Origin: Gemmatimonadota bacterium
GTDB taxonomy: Bacteria; Latescibacterota; UBA2968; UBA8231
Assembly: GCA_009840005.1 (NCBI GenBank)
Contig: VXOR01000019.1
Span: forward strand, 1-64,000
Direction of reading: 5' to 3'
Length of the DNA stretch: 64,000 nucleotides
Shown: piece after piece, positions 16,830-25,560 of the stretch
Layout: every line of letters begins with the position of its first letter
Numbering within the stretch: the first letter of the stretch is position 1
Translations under genes and position numbers: made by a program
The notes under the pieces: generated by a model
The model's input: only the letters and a program-made list of their open reading frames with translations
Databases searched by the model: none
Told to the model about the DNA's origin: nothing

Positions 16830-16896
16830 GTTAGTGGTCAGTGGTCAGTGGTCAGTGGGGAGGGACTGGCCACTGGTCACTGGCCACTAACCACTG
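16830..16896. repeat. Long hairpin, AGTGGTCAGTGG family (copy 2)
   Basis: Left arm with three tandem GTGGTCA units and a right arm that is its inverse (GGCCACTGGTCACTGGCCAC), around a short G-rich loop; related to 10283-10357. The right arm encodes the last residues and stop codon of the sensor kinase, and the repeat fills the 73-bp gap to the response regulator. Confidence 0.8.
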
Positions 16897-18994
16897 CTAC
16901 AGGTAGATATAGCGAAAAGCGCGTTCCTTGATCGGGGGCGCTTTCAACCTCAATCCGGCCGCCGATTTCTTGTATTTGCCGGTGGACGATGGCCAGCCCT
17001 AGCCCCGTGCCTTGCCCCGGCGGTTTGGTCGAGTAAAACGGTTCAAATATCTGCCGGATATGCTCTTGGGGAATGCCCGTACCCGTGTCGCCGACCACCA
17101 CCACCACCCAATCATCCCGCTGCTCGGCTGAGATCAGCAACTTGCCACCGTCGGGCATGGCGGCAAAGGCATTGCTGATTAGGTTGAGAAAAACATCCTT
17201 GAGCATGTCCCGATTCACCAAGACCGATGACACCTCGCCTAGACTGACCTCAATGGCTATGCCGAGGTGTTCGGCGTGTTTTTGTTCGAGGTCAATCAGT
17301 TGCCGTAAGATGTCCGTTGGGTCAACCAACTCCTGCATCTCTTGGGCGGGCCGGGCAAAGTCCAGCAGATTGACCACCCGTTCATCGATTCGACCGATAG
17401 CCGATCCGAGGGGCCTGAGCGCTTGGTCTCGCCCCTCCACTTCCTGTGGGACAATTTGCACCAACAACTCGTAGGCGTGCCGGATGATCGCCAGCGGATT
17501 CTTGATCTCGTGCGCCACGCCAGCAGCCATCTCGCCGAGGGAGGCCAGCTTCTCGGACTGACCGTAGTGGAGTTCCAACAGCTTGCGCTGGGTCTGGTCG
17601 TCAATCACCAGCAACAAATGCCCCGGCAAGGCCTCCGCCAAATCCACGACCTTCAGGTTCCAAAACCGGGTGCCGCCTTGGGCGTGCTTGATCTCTAAAC
17701 TGTCGGCCTCCCGCGTCTTGGGGTTGTGTTCGATCCAGTCCAAAAGCTGCTGTCCTTCTGCTGTTTGGTCCCAAGCGCCGGCCCCGCTTTCGCCAAAGAG
17801 CTGGTGCCAAGCCCTATTCACTCGCACGGTCCGCCGCTGCTGGGTCACCACCGCAATGGCGAGCGGATTGTCCTCAATTAGCCGGTCGTTGAAGTTAAAC
17901 TCGGCTTCCAAGTCGGCCTGGCGGGCTTCTAGGGCTTGGTTCATCTCGGTGAACGCCTGCCCTAATTCCCACAACTCGTCCTTTATCGCCGGCAACTCAA
18001 GTGCAAACGCCTCTCCCGCCTGCACGGACCGCACCGTGTGCATCAGCCGATTGATGGGACGAGTGATCGACCGCAGCAGCACCAAGCCCAGCAAAATGGC
18101 ACCCGCCACCGAGACAACCGTGATCCAGTTGGCCCGGTACTGCATCATCGCCACCAGCCCAAACGCCTCTTGCGCCTCCTGCCGCACCACTACGGTCCAG
18201 CCCCAGTCCTCTAGGCGCGCAAAGCCCGCTACCCACTCGCGTCCCTCGAAGTCGCGCCAGTGCCGGGTGCCATTCCCGCTTAGGTGGGGCACGAATTCGG
18301 GCGGGGCGTCGAGATAGACGTCTTGGCGCGCAGGAAAGGCGATATAGCGACTCCTCGCGTCCAAAAGCACCCCGCGACCGGTATCTCCCAGCCGAATCTG
18401 GTCCACCTGCTGCCAAATCTCGTACAACGCAAAACGGGCGATCAAGGCTCCGACCACTTGGTCGCCCTCTTGGACCGCCAAGCCGATAAACAGGCTCGGT
18501 TGCCCCTCGTGGTGGATCACCTCCGAAGCGTAGAATTCCTCCTGCTTCACCTGCGCCCATAGCACCCGGGCATAGGGCAGATAACCGGGCGGCAGCCGCC
18601 CGCCGCGCTGGAACGGAGCTTGGACATCGAGCACGTTGGTGGCTTGGATCGTGCCGGCCGTATCCACGAAGCAGAGTTCGGCGACCGCGTCCAGTTCCAA
18701 TCCGACCTGACTCAACAGGCTCTGCCGCCGCCAAGGGTCGCGAACCACGTTCATGCTCTGAGCCAGCACCTTGAGGCTGGCGATGGGCTGGTCGAGAAAA
18801 TGATGAATCTCCCTCGCCGCTCGCCGGGCCACTTGCTGATGGCCGTCGAGCACGGCCTGCTCTAGCGCACTGCGCGCCGTGTACACGAGCACTCCGGCCA
18901 CTAACAGCACGGGCACCAGCCCGACGATCAGGTGATTGCCCAGCAGCCGCACCCAGAGGCGCTGCATGTTGGCGATGAGAGCCATATTTTTCAT
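16877..18994 (-). CDS. Membrane sensor histidine kinase (dCache-HAMP-PAS-HisKA-HATPase)
   Basis: 705 residues from the ATG at 18994; ATGs at 18985 and 18967 are alternatives and none has a strong ribosome site. TM1 is about 18-40, TM2 about 315-340, enclosing a ~270-residue dCache-like extracytoplasmic sensor. Then HAMP (RSITRPINRLMHTVRSV), a PAS domain, HisKA with the phospho-acceptor His in GVAHEIKNPLAIIRH, and HATPase_c with N-box LISNAFAAMP, G1 GDTGTGIP and G2 GTGLGLAIV. Organisation is as in NtrB-like transmembrane kinases. It is the partner of the adjacent NtrC-type regulator. The final codons (VAVVSGQ and stop) lie in a dispersed hairpin repeat, so the natural C-terminus may have been altered slightly. 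Confidence 0.93.
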   Translation of the reverse strand: MKNMALIANMQRLWVRLLGNHLIVGLVPVLLVAGVLVYTARSALEQAVLDGHQQVARRAAREIHHFLDQPIASLKVLAQSMNVVRDPWRRQSLLSQVGLELDAVAELCFVDTAGTIQATNVLDVQAPFQRGGRLPPGYLPYARVLWAQVKQEEFYASEVIHHEGQPSLFIGLAVQEGDQVVGALIARFALYEIWQQVDQIRLGDTGRGVLLDARSRYIAFPARQDVYLDAPPEFVPHLSGNGTRHWRDFEGREWVAGFARLEDWGWTVVVRQEAQEAFGLVAMMQYRANWITVVSVAGAILLGLVLLRSITRPINRLMHTVRSVQAGEAFALELPAIKDELWELGQAFTEMNQALEARQADLEAEFNFNDRLIEDNPLAIAVVTQQRRTVRVNRAWHQLFGESGAGAWDQTAEGQQLLDWIEHNPKTREADSLEIKHAQGGTRFWNLKVVDLAEALPGHLLLVIDDQTQRKLLELHYGQSEKLASLGEMAAGVAHEIKNPLAIIRHAYELLVQIVPQEVEGRDQALRPLGSAIGRIDERVVNLLDFARPAQEMQELVDPTDILRQLIDLEQKHAEHLGIAIEVSLGEVSSVLVNRDMLKDVFLNLISNAFAAMPDGGKLLISAEQRDDWVVVVVGDTGTGIPQEHIRQIFEPFYSTKPPGQGTGLGLAIVHRQIQEIGGRIEVESAPDQGTRFSLYLPVAVVSGQ

Positions 18995-19001
18995 TAATCC
19001 C

Positions 19002-19071
19002 GTAGGGGTGCCCCTTGTAGGCACCCTTGTTGCAACATACCAAATTAGGGCAACCACGAGGGTTGCCCCTA
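19002..19071. repeat. GTAGGGGC/GCCCCTAC composite palindrome
   Basis: Two nested hairpins (GGGTGCC/GGCACCC and GGGCAACC/GGTTGCCC) bounded by GTAGGGG and CCCCTAC. The TAG inside its right end, read on the minus strand, is the stop codon of the substrate-binding protein gene, and the other end lies 7 bp before the sensor kinase start. Confidence 0.75.
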
Positions 19072-20661
19072 CGGCGTCCGATCCCAGTACCACTCTGGCA
19101 AACTGCGGAAGACGCCCAAGCGTGTAATCGACTCCAATCCCCTCAACGGCTGCCGCACCGCGAACATGACCGGCTCTCGACAGATGAAAATTGTGGGGTG
19201 GTCGGCCAGCAGATGGCGATGGATGCGCCGATAGATGGCGATGTGCGCGTTTTCGTCGTAGGCCACCCGCCCGGCTTCGATCAACTGATCCACTTCCGCA
19301 TTGACATAGCCCGACCAATTGCGCGCATTCCGCGAATGCCATTCAGACGCGGTTATATCGGGGTCGAGGTCACTGTACCCTTCCCGCAATACCATATCGA
19401 ACCGCGGTTTCACTGCATAAAGCATTTGCAAAGACTCGGTCTGCATCAGCAGATGAATCCCTACTTCTTCCAGATCCTTGCGCAACTGGACGGCTATGTC
19501 GTGCCGATGCGGCACCTCCTTGACCATGCCCAAGGTCAATTCCAACGCCTTGCCGTCCCGCTCGCGTAGCCCATCTCCATCCGCATCCACCCAACCGGCT
19601 GCTTGCAGTATGGCCCGGGCGCGCCGCTGGTCTTTGACCGGCGCGGCCATCTGTGGATCGCTATAGATCGAGCCGGGCGGAAAAGGCCCGGCAATAAACA
19701 CCGAATCCGCTGTTGCTTCCCCGCTGAGAAGACGCCATATCGATTGGCGATCAATCGCGTAATGAAGCGCCTCCCGCACGCGCCGATCAGCCAACACCGA
19801 CTCAGGACGGCAGTTTAAGCTCAGCGCCGTATAGGACGGCCCCCCTCCTTTGAGCACCTTGAAAGCCGGGTTGTCGGCAATACTTTTCAGATCGTCAGGT
19901 GCAGCAAACAGGGCTACATCGCTTTCTCCGCGCATAAACGCCGCCCATTCGTAGCGAGAGTCTGGGTAGTCGCTGCGCACTTCTACCGTATCTATGTATG
20001 GACGCCCACCGTGGTACCCCTCAAAGGCCACTAGCCGCAAGTGAGCCTCGCCCACCCAATCGGCAAAACGAAACGGACCCGCCCCAATGGGATGCTGGTT
20101 GAACGGCAATTCATCCAAACTATGGCCGGCCGCTAACTGCGGCTCCACGAGGTGCTTGGGCAGAATGTGCAACCGCAAGTGTACTAGAGATGACGAAAGG
20201 GGTGGCTCGGTATAGTGCAGCCGCACAATATCCTCGCTAAGTGCTTCAACTCGCTCGAAGAGCAAATTCTCCCCGTTTTGCTGCTTTCTCATCCATTGCA
20301 ACGTAAAGACCACATCCTCAGCCGTTACCGGCCGACCATCGTGGAATTGGGCATCCGACCGCAGCAAGATGTCCCAAAACTTCAGGCGGGGGCTAAACGG
20401 CCAAGCTACGGCCAACGCCGGGGCGAGCTGACCGTCGGGTGTTTCCGTGAATAGACGTTCAAAGAGCAGGTCCAATACCTCCGCGCTCACAGTGCGGGAG
20501 GCAATGAGCGGATTGATCAGCTCCATGCCCCCGGTCGCTCCGATCCGCACTCGGCCCCCCGAGGAAGGCCCGTCGTGGTCGGGCGCACTGCAAGCGAAAA
20601 AGAGAAAAAACATCCAGACTGCGGTTATACCTGTGATTGGGGCACGGACCGGCCGCACCAT
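19069..20661 (-). CDS. Solute-binding lipoprotein, SBP family 5 (peptide/nickel type)
   Basis: 530 residues. An N-terminal hydrophobic segment ends in a lipobox-like FLFFACSA (Cys near 24), indicating a lipoprotein. The fold-typical features of family 5 are present: GGMELINPLIASRTVSAEVLDLLFERL, PALAVAWPFSP, FHDGRPVTAEDVVFTLQWM, HPIGAGPFRF and RVREALHYAIDRQSIW. No ABC permease or ATPase of the oligopeptide-import type is adjacent, so it is an orphan binding protein; its position directly upstream of the sensor kinase makes a ligand-presenting sensor accessory plausible (inference). GAGG lies before the ATG. The stop codon is contributed by a dispersed repeat. Confidence 0.9.
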   Translation of the reverse strand: MVRPVRAPITGITAVWMFFLFFACSAPDHDGPSSGGRVRIGATGGMELINPLIASRTVSAEVLDLLFERLFTETPDGQLAPALAVAWPFSPRLKFWDILLRSDAQFHDGRPVTAEDVVFTLQWMRKQQNGENLLFERVEALSEDIVRLHYTEPPLSSSLVHLRLHILPKHLVEPQLAAGHSLDELPFNQHPIGAGPFRFADWVGEAHLRLVAFEGYHGGRPYIDTVEVRSDYPDSRYEWAAFMRGESDVALFAAPDDLKSIADNPAFKVLKGGGPSYTALSLNCRPESVLADRRVREALHYAIDRQSIWRLLSGEATADSVFIAGPFPPGSIYSDPQMAAPVKDQRRARAILQAAGWVDADGDGLRERDGKALELTLGMVKEVPHRHDIAVQLRKDLEEVGIHLLMQTESLQMLYAVKPRFDMVLREGYSDLDPDITASEWHSRNARNWSGYVNAEVDQLIEAGRVAYDENAHIAIYRRIHRHLLADHPTIFICREPVMFAVRQPLRGLESITRLGVFRSLPEWYWDRTP

Positions 20662-20779
20662 CGCGCCTCATTTCTGTTGAGATATGCACACTCAGTACTC
20701 TCAGATAATAAAGCGCACTGTTCAGCGACAAAAGCATGGTCTTAAGGAGTTAGTGCGTTTGGCCGAACATCAGCCCTTA

Positions 20780-22729
20780 CTATCCGGCCTTCTTAATCTC
20801 TTCGGACACTGGCCCTCTCTCCGCGGCAAAATGATTGACAACAATATCGGCCATTCGCTGCTGCCCCTCCTCGGCAACAATCGCCACCGCTGGCAAGCCA
20901 AACGAAGCCTCCAATCGCTCCAAGTGGTCCTGTATCTCACCTTCGCTCATCTGACGGGAGGAAATCCAAGTCTTGCCATAGACCGACCGGGCGTGTTTCT
21001 CCTTGTCGCTCATCGCCAGCAATAAGACCGGGGCCTTGCTCAATATGCGTATGCCGTCGATGGTGTCTTGGATATACGCATCCGAATCCGTGCTATTGAC
21101 CACCAAAATGCAGGCGTCCGGTTTGGTTCCCAACAGGAAGTGGATCGACGGCTCGGTATGGGAGTTTTTGTTGACGACATCATAGGGTATCGTGCCCGAC
21201 TGACAGCCAACCAGCATGATATCCGGTTTTTTCGCCGCGTTAATCTCGCGCATCTTGTGATCTAGGTACGGGCCGTAGTATTGCAACGGCAGCTCTCTAG
21301 GCGCGGCATAACCCATGGGGAAAGAAAAATCCATCCCGAACAGGGCCGAATGGTGCTCGGTGCCCAGTTGCCCCACTTTGTACCCTTGCTCAATCAGCTT
21401 TTGCCGCAACGCGAGTTGTAAGGTGAACTTGCCCTGTTGGGAGCTCGTGCCGAAGACCCCGACCACCGGCACATCAACAGCTCGTTCGGATCCTTGGGCC
21501 GCAAGACACCTTTGGACATCGGCGAAATCGAAATCCGGGAACTCCAAGCGCAACCCCTTGCTCCGCGCCAAGTCGTACAGGTCGGCGTAGGTCTCCGGAT
21601 CAACCGCTAGGAAGCTGAACACGTTGAGTCCCCGCTCCAACGCCGTCTGTATCGCCTCGCGCAACAAGTCCTTTTTGCCCAACCGAGATAGCTGATCTAC
21701 GTACCCCAACACTAAGGTATCGGCTCCTTCTAGCGCGTCTCCTAATTTCGGGACAATGCGCACACCTAACGATTCGATGCCAATGGCCTCGCCGGCGTCC
21801 TTGCCGACCAAGCCTTTGCCGACCGGATCGGCAATGCCGGTAATGGTGAAGTGTAGATGTTTCGCGTGGCGCACCAGGGCGTGCATTTCCTTATTGTACG
21901 GATACAGGGCCGCCCGCCCGATCCACTCGTAGCTGGGAAAATCTGGCCGCTCGACAGTGGTATCCGACGCGACGGTGACCGACCTCGATTCCTCCGATTC
22001 TAAGGCATTTGCCGCCAAAATCTCCCGCACTTGGGTCAACCCTGCTCCGGGAAAGCGCTGGCGGATCAGGGCGACAATCGCCGATATGTGAGGCGCGGCA
22101 AAACTGGTTCCGCCGGTGATTGTCGCCCCTCCGTCCAGCCAGCACAGACGCTGCTGATCGCCCCGGGCCACGCACTCAATGGCCTGCCCGGGCCGGTAGT
22201 AGTACCCGTAGCGATCGTAAATTTTCCCCCAAGTGACGCCGATTACGTCGGATAACTCCGCCGGGTAGCTCTCCATACCCTCGTTGTGCTGGGAACCCAC
22301 CAAGATCAGATTGGCTTCAACGGCCTTGCTGCATATCTCCGCCAAGGGTCTCTTATACGCCGGGTCAATCGTCCCTAGACTGAGATTGACCACATCCATA
22401 CCTTCTTCTATGGCCCAGGCGATGGCTTCTACCAGCGACTGTCCATCCGTGGTCAGCGACTCGTCGAAAATGCGTATCCCGTAGAGTTCGGCTTCCGGGG
22501 CCAATTTGCGGATAATGCCCGCACAGGCCGTACCGTGCCCGGCTCGGTCGGAGAAATCGTCCTCGCGTTGGATACCGCCATCAGCAAGCGCACATAAACC
22601 AACTCCACCAGCAATCGCGCCGATCTTGGGATGATTGGGTTCAATACCGCTATCGACTACCGCGACTTTGACTCCGCGTCCGGTCAAACGAGTAAAATCG
22701 AGCGTCTGCGACTTCTCATGGGTATTCAT
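20780..22729 (-). CDS. Subtilisin-like S8 peptidase fused to a DUF1611-type P-loop domain
   Basis: 649 residues from the ATG at 22729 (GGAG upstream). Residues 1 to about 260 are a subtilase: Asp26 in VAVVDSGIEPNHP, His65 in RAGHGTACAG, oxyanion Asn in GSQHNEG, Ser209 in GGTSFAAPH. Residues about 310-640 resemble DUF1611, the family of the D-glutamate N-acetyltransferase DgcN: a Rossmann-like half (GDALEGADTLVLGYVDQ) then a P-loop half starting VVGVFGTSSQQGKFTLQLALR, with GTEHHSALFGMDFSFPMGYA and MLVGCQSG. No signal peptide, so it should act in the cytoplasm. It stands in a unit with an exporter and a redoxin and could trim or modify a peptide before export. Subtilases with extra domains are used in cyanobactin maturation, but this combination is unfamiliar to me. 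Confidence 0.85.
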   Translation of the reverse strand: MNTHEKSQTLDFTRLTGRGVKVAVVDSGIEPNHPKIGAIAGGVGLCALADGGIQREDDFSDRAGHGTACAGIIRKLAPEAELYGIRIFDESLTTDGQSLVEAIAWAIEEGMDVVNLSLGTIDPAYKRPLAEICSKAVEANLILVGSQHNEGMESYPAELSDVIGVTWGKIYDRYGYYYRPGQAIECVARGDQQRLCWLDGGATITGGTSFAAPHISAIVALIRQRFPGAGLTQVREILAANALESEESRSVTVASDTTVERPDFPSYEWIGRAALYPYNKEMHALVRHAKHLHFTITGIADPVGKGLVGKDAGEAIGIESLGVRIVPKLGDALEGADTLVLGYVDQLSRLGKKDLLREAIQTALERGLNVFSFLAVDPETYADLYDLARSKGLRLEFPDFDFADVQRCLAAQGSERAVDVPVVGVFGTSSQQGKFTLQLALRQKLIEQGYKVGQLGTEHHSALFGMDFSFPMGYAAPRELPLQYYGPYLDHKMREINAAKKPDIMLVGCQSGTIPYDVVNKNSHTEPSIHFLLGTKPDACILVVNSTDSDAYIQDTIDGIRILSKAPVLLLAMSDKEKHARSVYGKTWISSRQMSEGEIQDHLERLEASFGLPAVAIVAEEGQQRMADIVVNHFAAERGPVSEEIKKAG

Positions 22730-22777
22730 CTGGGTCTCCTTTTTTAGGTTGGTATTATGCTCAGGTGTTGGGTATGG

Positions 22778-22862
22778 GATGCTTCGACTCCGCTTCGCTC
22801 CGCTCAGCATGACACTGGAAAGCACCTACTAGCATCTGTCATACTGAGCGGAGCGAAGTATC
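22778..22862. repeat. Inverted repeat, TGTCATRCTGAGCGGAGCGAAG type
   Basis: Left arm (22778-22814) reads GATGCTTCGACTCCGC then TTCGCTCCGCTCAGCATGACA; right arm (22837-22862) is its inverse with two changes. It fills the gap between the ABC exporter and the peptidase gene and artificially extends the peptidase reading frame upstream. Confidence 0.8.
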
Positions 22863-22895
22863 TCTTACCCAAGAAGCCTGCTGTGCGTAAATCCG

Positions 22896-24611
22896 TTAAT
22901 TATTCGCAATCTGGGTTTTGAACAACTCCCAGTAGTGGCCTTTTTTCTGCATCAGTTCGGCATGGGTGCCTTTCTCAACAATTTTTCCCTCGTCCATGCA
23001 GACGATCTCATCGACCTCCCGGACGGCACTGAGTCGATGGCTGACGATGATGAGCGTCTTGTCGTCGGCTTGGCTCTTGAGCCGGCGCAACAGCTTCTCC
23101 TCGCTCTCCGAGTCCAAGGCTGAAGTCGCCTCATCCAGCACGATGATCTCGGGATTTTTCAGCACGGCTCTCGCTAGGGCGATCCGCTGTTTCTGCCCGC
23201 CCGACAGATTGGCCTTAGAATCGCATACTGTCTCCAAGGCGTCCTCCGGCTCTTCGATCGCAAGTTCCGCAGCAGCGCGTTCAATCTCTTCTTTGGAACT
23301 GTCCAATCGGCCATAGCGTATGTTTTCAAGCACCGAATCGCGGAAGAGTTGCGCTTCTTGCGACACCAAGCCGATGCGGTCCCGGTACTTGCCCAGACCA
23401 AAGGCCCGGCAAGGTGCGTCGTCTATGGCTATTTCACCTTTTTGCGGCTGATAAAAACGGCACAACAGATCGACAACCGTGCTCTTGCCGCAACCGCTTG
23501 CCCCGACGAGCGCGTACGTCTTGCCTTTTTCAATCTCCAAATCAAAATGGCGGAGTACGGGGTGCCCGTTGTAAGCAAACTCCACATCTTTGAACGCTAT
23601 TTTCTTCTTGAACGAGAAGGGGTTGGCCTGTTCCGGTTCTGCGTCAATCTCCGCCGGTACATCCATGAATTCCACAATCCGCCGCAGGGAAACCGACGCC
23701 CGGACGCAATCTAGGTACAGTTGATTCAGGTTTTCCAAGGGACCGAAAATACGCATGAAGTACTGGAAAAAGGCGATCAGTGCCCCCAAACCGAGTGCTC
23801 CCTGCATGACTTGATGCCCTCCCCAACCGAGAATGACAACCGGGGCCAAGGACATGATAAAGGACGCTATGGAGCCAGCGGAAAGATTCAAGCCCGTACT
23901 GCGCATCTCCAGCTCGAACAATTCTCCCTGTCGTCGGCCCAACTTGTCGCTTTCGTGCCGGTATGTGTTGTACGATTGCACGAGCTTGATGTTGTCGAAA
24001 CGCTCAATGAAAAAACCCAGTATATCCGAAGTCTTGTGCTGGGTCGCCTCGGCCACCTTGCCTATTTTCGGCTGGAAGTACTTGAGATTCACTAGGAAAC
24101 AGGGCACGAGTAGGCTGAGGCCGAGGAAGAGGGGAGCGTCCAGCCATATCAGCACCGCCCCCAAGCTGACTAACGTCAGCACGCTGTTGACCAGCTTCAG
24201 GACGCCAGAGGTAAGCGTTTTCTGGACGATTTGCACATCGTTGTTGAGCCGGTGGGCAATATCTCCGGTCTTGTTGCGTTTGAAGAAACTTAGCGGCAGG
24301 CGCAACAGATGGCTGAACAATTCACTCCGCATCTCGAATACGACGCGGTTGCCGACCCAGCGGTACAGATACTCGGCAATAAAGACGCTGATTATGTTCA
24401 AGGCTATGATGCCGAATAGGGTAGCTAGCAGGATGCCCAACAGGTAGTAGTCCTCGTCGGGCAGTACCTCGTCAATGAGGATCATCAGGATATAGGGGAA
24501 GGCGAGCGAGCTGACTGTCGCCAACACCATGAAGACGAATACGACTGAACTTTGCCACCAGTACGGTTTGATGTAGCGGGCGAAGTGCTTTGCGAATTCC
24601 TTGAATATCAT
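22896..24611 (-). CDS. ABC exporter, fused membrane and ATPase domains
   Basis: 571 residues, the usual half-transporter length. The N-terminal membrane domain (about 1-310) has six predicted spans (for example SVVFVFMVLATVSSLAFPYILMILI). The ATPase (about 335-571) has Walker A VGASGCGKST, signature NLSGGQKQRIALARA, Walker B IIVLDEATSALD and the switch His in IIVSHRLSAV. It lacks an N-terminal C39 peptidase domain. Works as a homodimer exporting lipid, drug or peptide; the position between a cytoplasmic S8 peptidase fusion and a periplasmic-facing redoxin in a unit that begins with a small peptide suggests peptide export. GGAGG precedes the ATG. Confidence 0.94.
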   Translation of the reverse strand: MIFKEFAKHFARYIKPYWWQSSVVFVFMVLATVSSLAFPYILMILIDEVLPDEDYYLLGILLATLFGIIALNIISVFIAEYLYRWVGNRVVFEMRSELFSHLLRLPLSFFKRNKTGDIAHRLNNDVQIVQKTLTSGVLKLVNSVLTLVSLGAVLIWLDAPLFLGLSLLVPCFLVNLKYFQPKIGKVAEATQHKTSDILGFFIERFDNIKLVQSYNTYRHESDKLGRRQGELFELEMRSTGLNLSAGSIASFIMSLAPVVILGWGGHQVMQGALGLGALIAFFQYFMRIFGPLENLNQLYLDCVRASVSLRRIVEFMDVPAEIDAEPEQANPFSFKKKIAFKDVEFAYNGHPVLRHFDLEIEKGKTYALVGASGCGKSTVVDLLCRFYQPQKGEIAIDDAPCRAFGLGKYRDRIGLVSQEAQLFRDSVLENIRYGRLDSSKEEIERAAAELAIEEPEDALETVCDSKANLSGGQKQRIALARAVLKNPEIIVLDEATSALDSESEEKLLRRLKSQADDKTLIIVSHRLSAVREVDEIVCMDEGKIVEKGTHAELMQKKGHYWELFKTQIANN

Positions 24612-24631
24612 CTTGTTGTCCTCCCTTGCGA

Positions 24632-25348
24632 TCAGTAGAGCAAGTGCTTGACCGAACTCAAATCGGCTTTGTTGGTGATTACATCGTAGTACTTCACGCC
24701 TTTGAGGTTAAAAGCGAGCGGCTCGGCCAAATCGAACCAGGGCTTCAGTTCATTGTAGAAAATGACCGAAAGGTGCGGCTTTCCATCCACGGGGATATGG
24801 ACGTTGACGACCGTGTTGTTCTCATCGACCACAAACACCGCCGGAGTCGGTTCGCCAAAGGGCGTCTCGTTGAAATACCCGGTCGTATCCGCCGCGACCG
24901 GAAAAGTGATCTGGAACGTCCGCACATAGTCCAAGAATTTCCTCTCGCCTATCCTAGCGATGCAGTAGATGGGCATTGCTTCCGGCTCGGCAAGACGCTC
25001 ATAGATGTGCTGTAGGATCTGCATCTGCGGCTTGAGGCAAGGCTGGCACGCCAGTTCGCTGAGCACGATGACGATGCCCCCCTTTTTGGTGTTGGAGAAA
25101 TCCGTGTTCAAAGGCCGGCCTTTGATATCCGTCGTCTCAATGACGGGAAATTTCAGGCCCAGCTTAGTTGAAGCCTGGACGCTGCTGTTGAGATAGTCCT
25201 TGAAGTAAGTCTTCTCCTTCACCAGCCGCTCGGCCTCGGTCGGGTCTTGCCGGTGCAGTTCCTTCAGCCCCCACAGCGTGCCGGTCGCAATGAGTATCAA
25301 CAAGAACGCATTGACGAGTAGGGAGATGTTACGCGCCATGTTTTTCAT
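24632..25348 (-). CDS. Membrane-anchored TlpA/AhpC-like redoxin (CQPC)
   Basis: 238 residues. One N-terminal membrane span (ISLLVNAFLLILIATGTLWGL, about 8-28) anchors a periplasmic domain. A redoxin core is visible: FPVIETTDIKGRPL, then the active site VIVLSELACQPCLKPQ (CxxC about 97-100), and the late strand TPAVFVVDENNTVVNVHIP. GAGGTG precedes the ATG. It is 20 bp upstream of the ABC exporter gene and downstream of a short peptide gene and sigma-54 promoter A. A role in forming or reducing disulfides of an exported Cys peptide is inferred. Confidence 0.85.
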   Translation of the reverse strand: MKNMARNISLLVNAFLLILIATGTLWGLKELHRQDPTEAERLVKEKTYFKDYLNSSVQASTKLGLKFPVIETTDIKGRPLNTDFSNTKKGGIVIVLSELACQPCLKPQMQILQHIYERLAEPEAMPIYCIARIGERKFLDYVRTFQITFPVAADTTGYFNETPFGEPTPAVFVVDENNTVVNVHIPVDGKPHLSVIFYNELKPWFDLAEPLAFNLKGVKYYDVITNKADLSSVKHLLY

Positions 25349-25383
25349 CGTTCACCTCGTTTTGGTTTTGTGCAGGGGTATGG

Positions 25384-25485
25384 CTAGGTCTCTTCTCGGC
25401 GGTGAGAGAGGCTACGCCTGTGGGAACTGGAGCCATTCCTTGGGCCGAAGATGTACCTGATCTGGACTAACGGATGCAGGGTCAT
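25384..25485 (-). CDS. 33-residue peptide at head of operon A
   Basis: Starts MTLHPLVQIRYIFGPRNG and ends in a basic Ser/His/Arg-rich tail. An excellent AGGAGG stands 7 nt before the ATG. The start region is alike in DNA to that of the 19-residue peptide of operon E (39248-39307): both have CCACTCACAA, then AGGAGG, then ATG and a PLV[QE]IRY segment. No Cys. Downstream, before the redoxin gene, a remnant IPLHKTKTR without a start codon echoes the LHKP start of the peptides in units B and C. It may be a leader peptide, a precursor or a degenerate relic. Confidence 0.45.
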   Translation of the reverse strand: MTLHPLVQIRYIFGPRNGSSSHRRSLSHRREET

Positions 25486-25560
25486 GGTTGACCTCCTATT
25501 GTGAGTGGTAAATGATTAGTCCCCTACGGAACTTGGTCACTAAGTAGCAACTTCCGTGGT

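Noticed and set aside
18995..19342. N-terminal extension of the sensor kinase
   Set aside because: It runs back through a dispersed repeat and into the coding sequence of the solute-binding protein.
22729..24611. ABC exporter as a C39-type bacteriocin exporter
   Set aside because: It has no N-terminal C39 peptidase domain; any leader removal would need the S8 protein or another enzyme.
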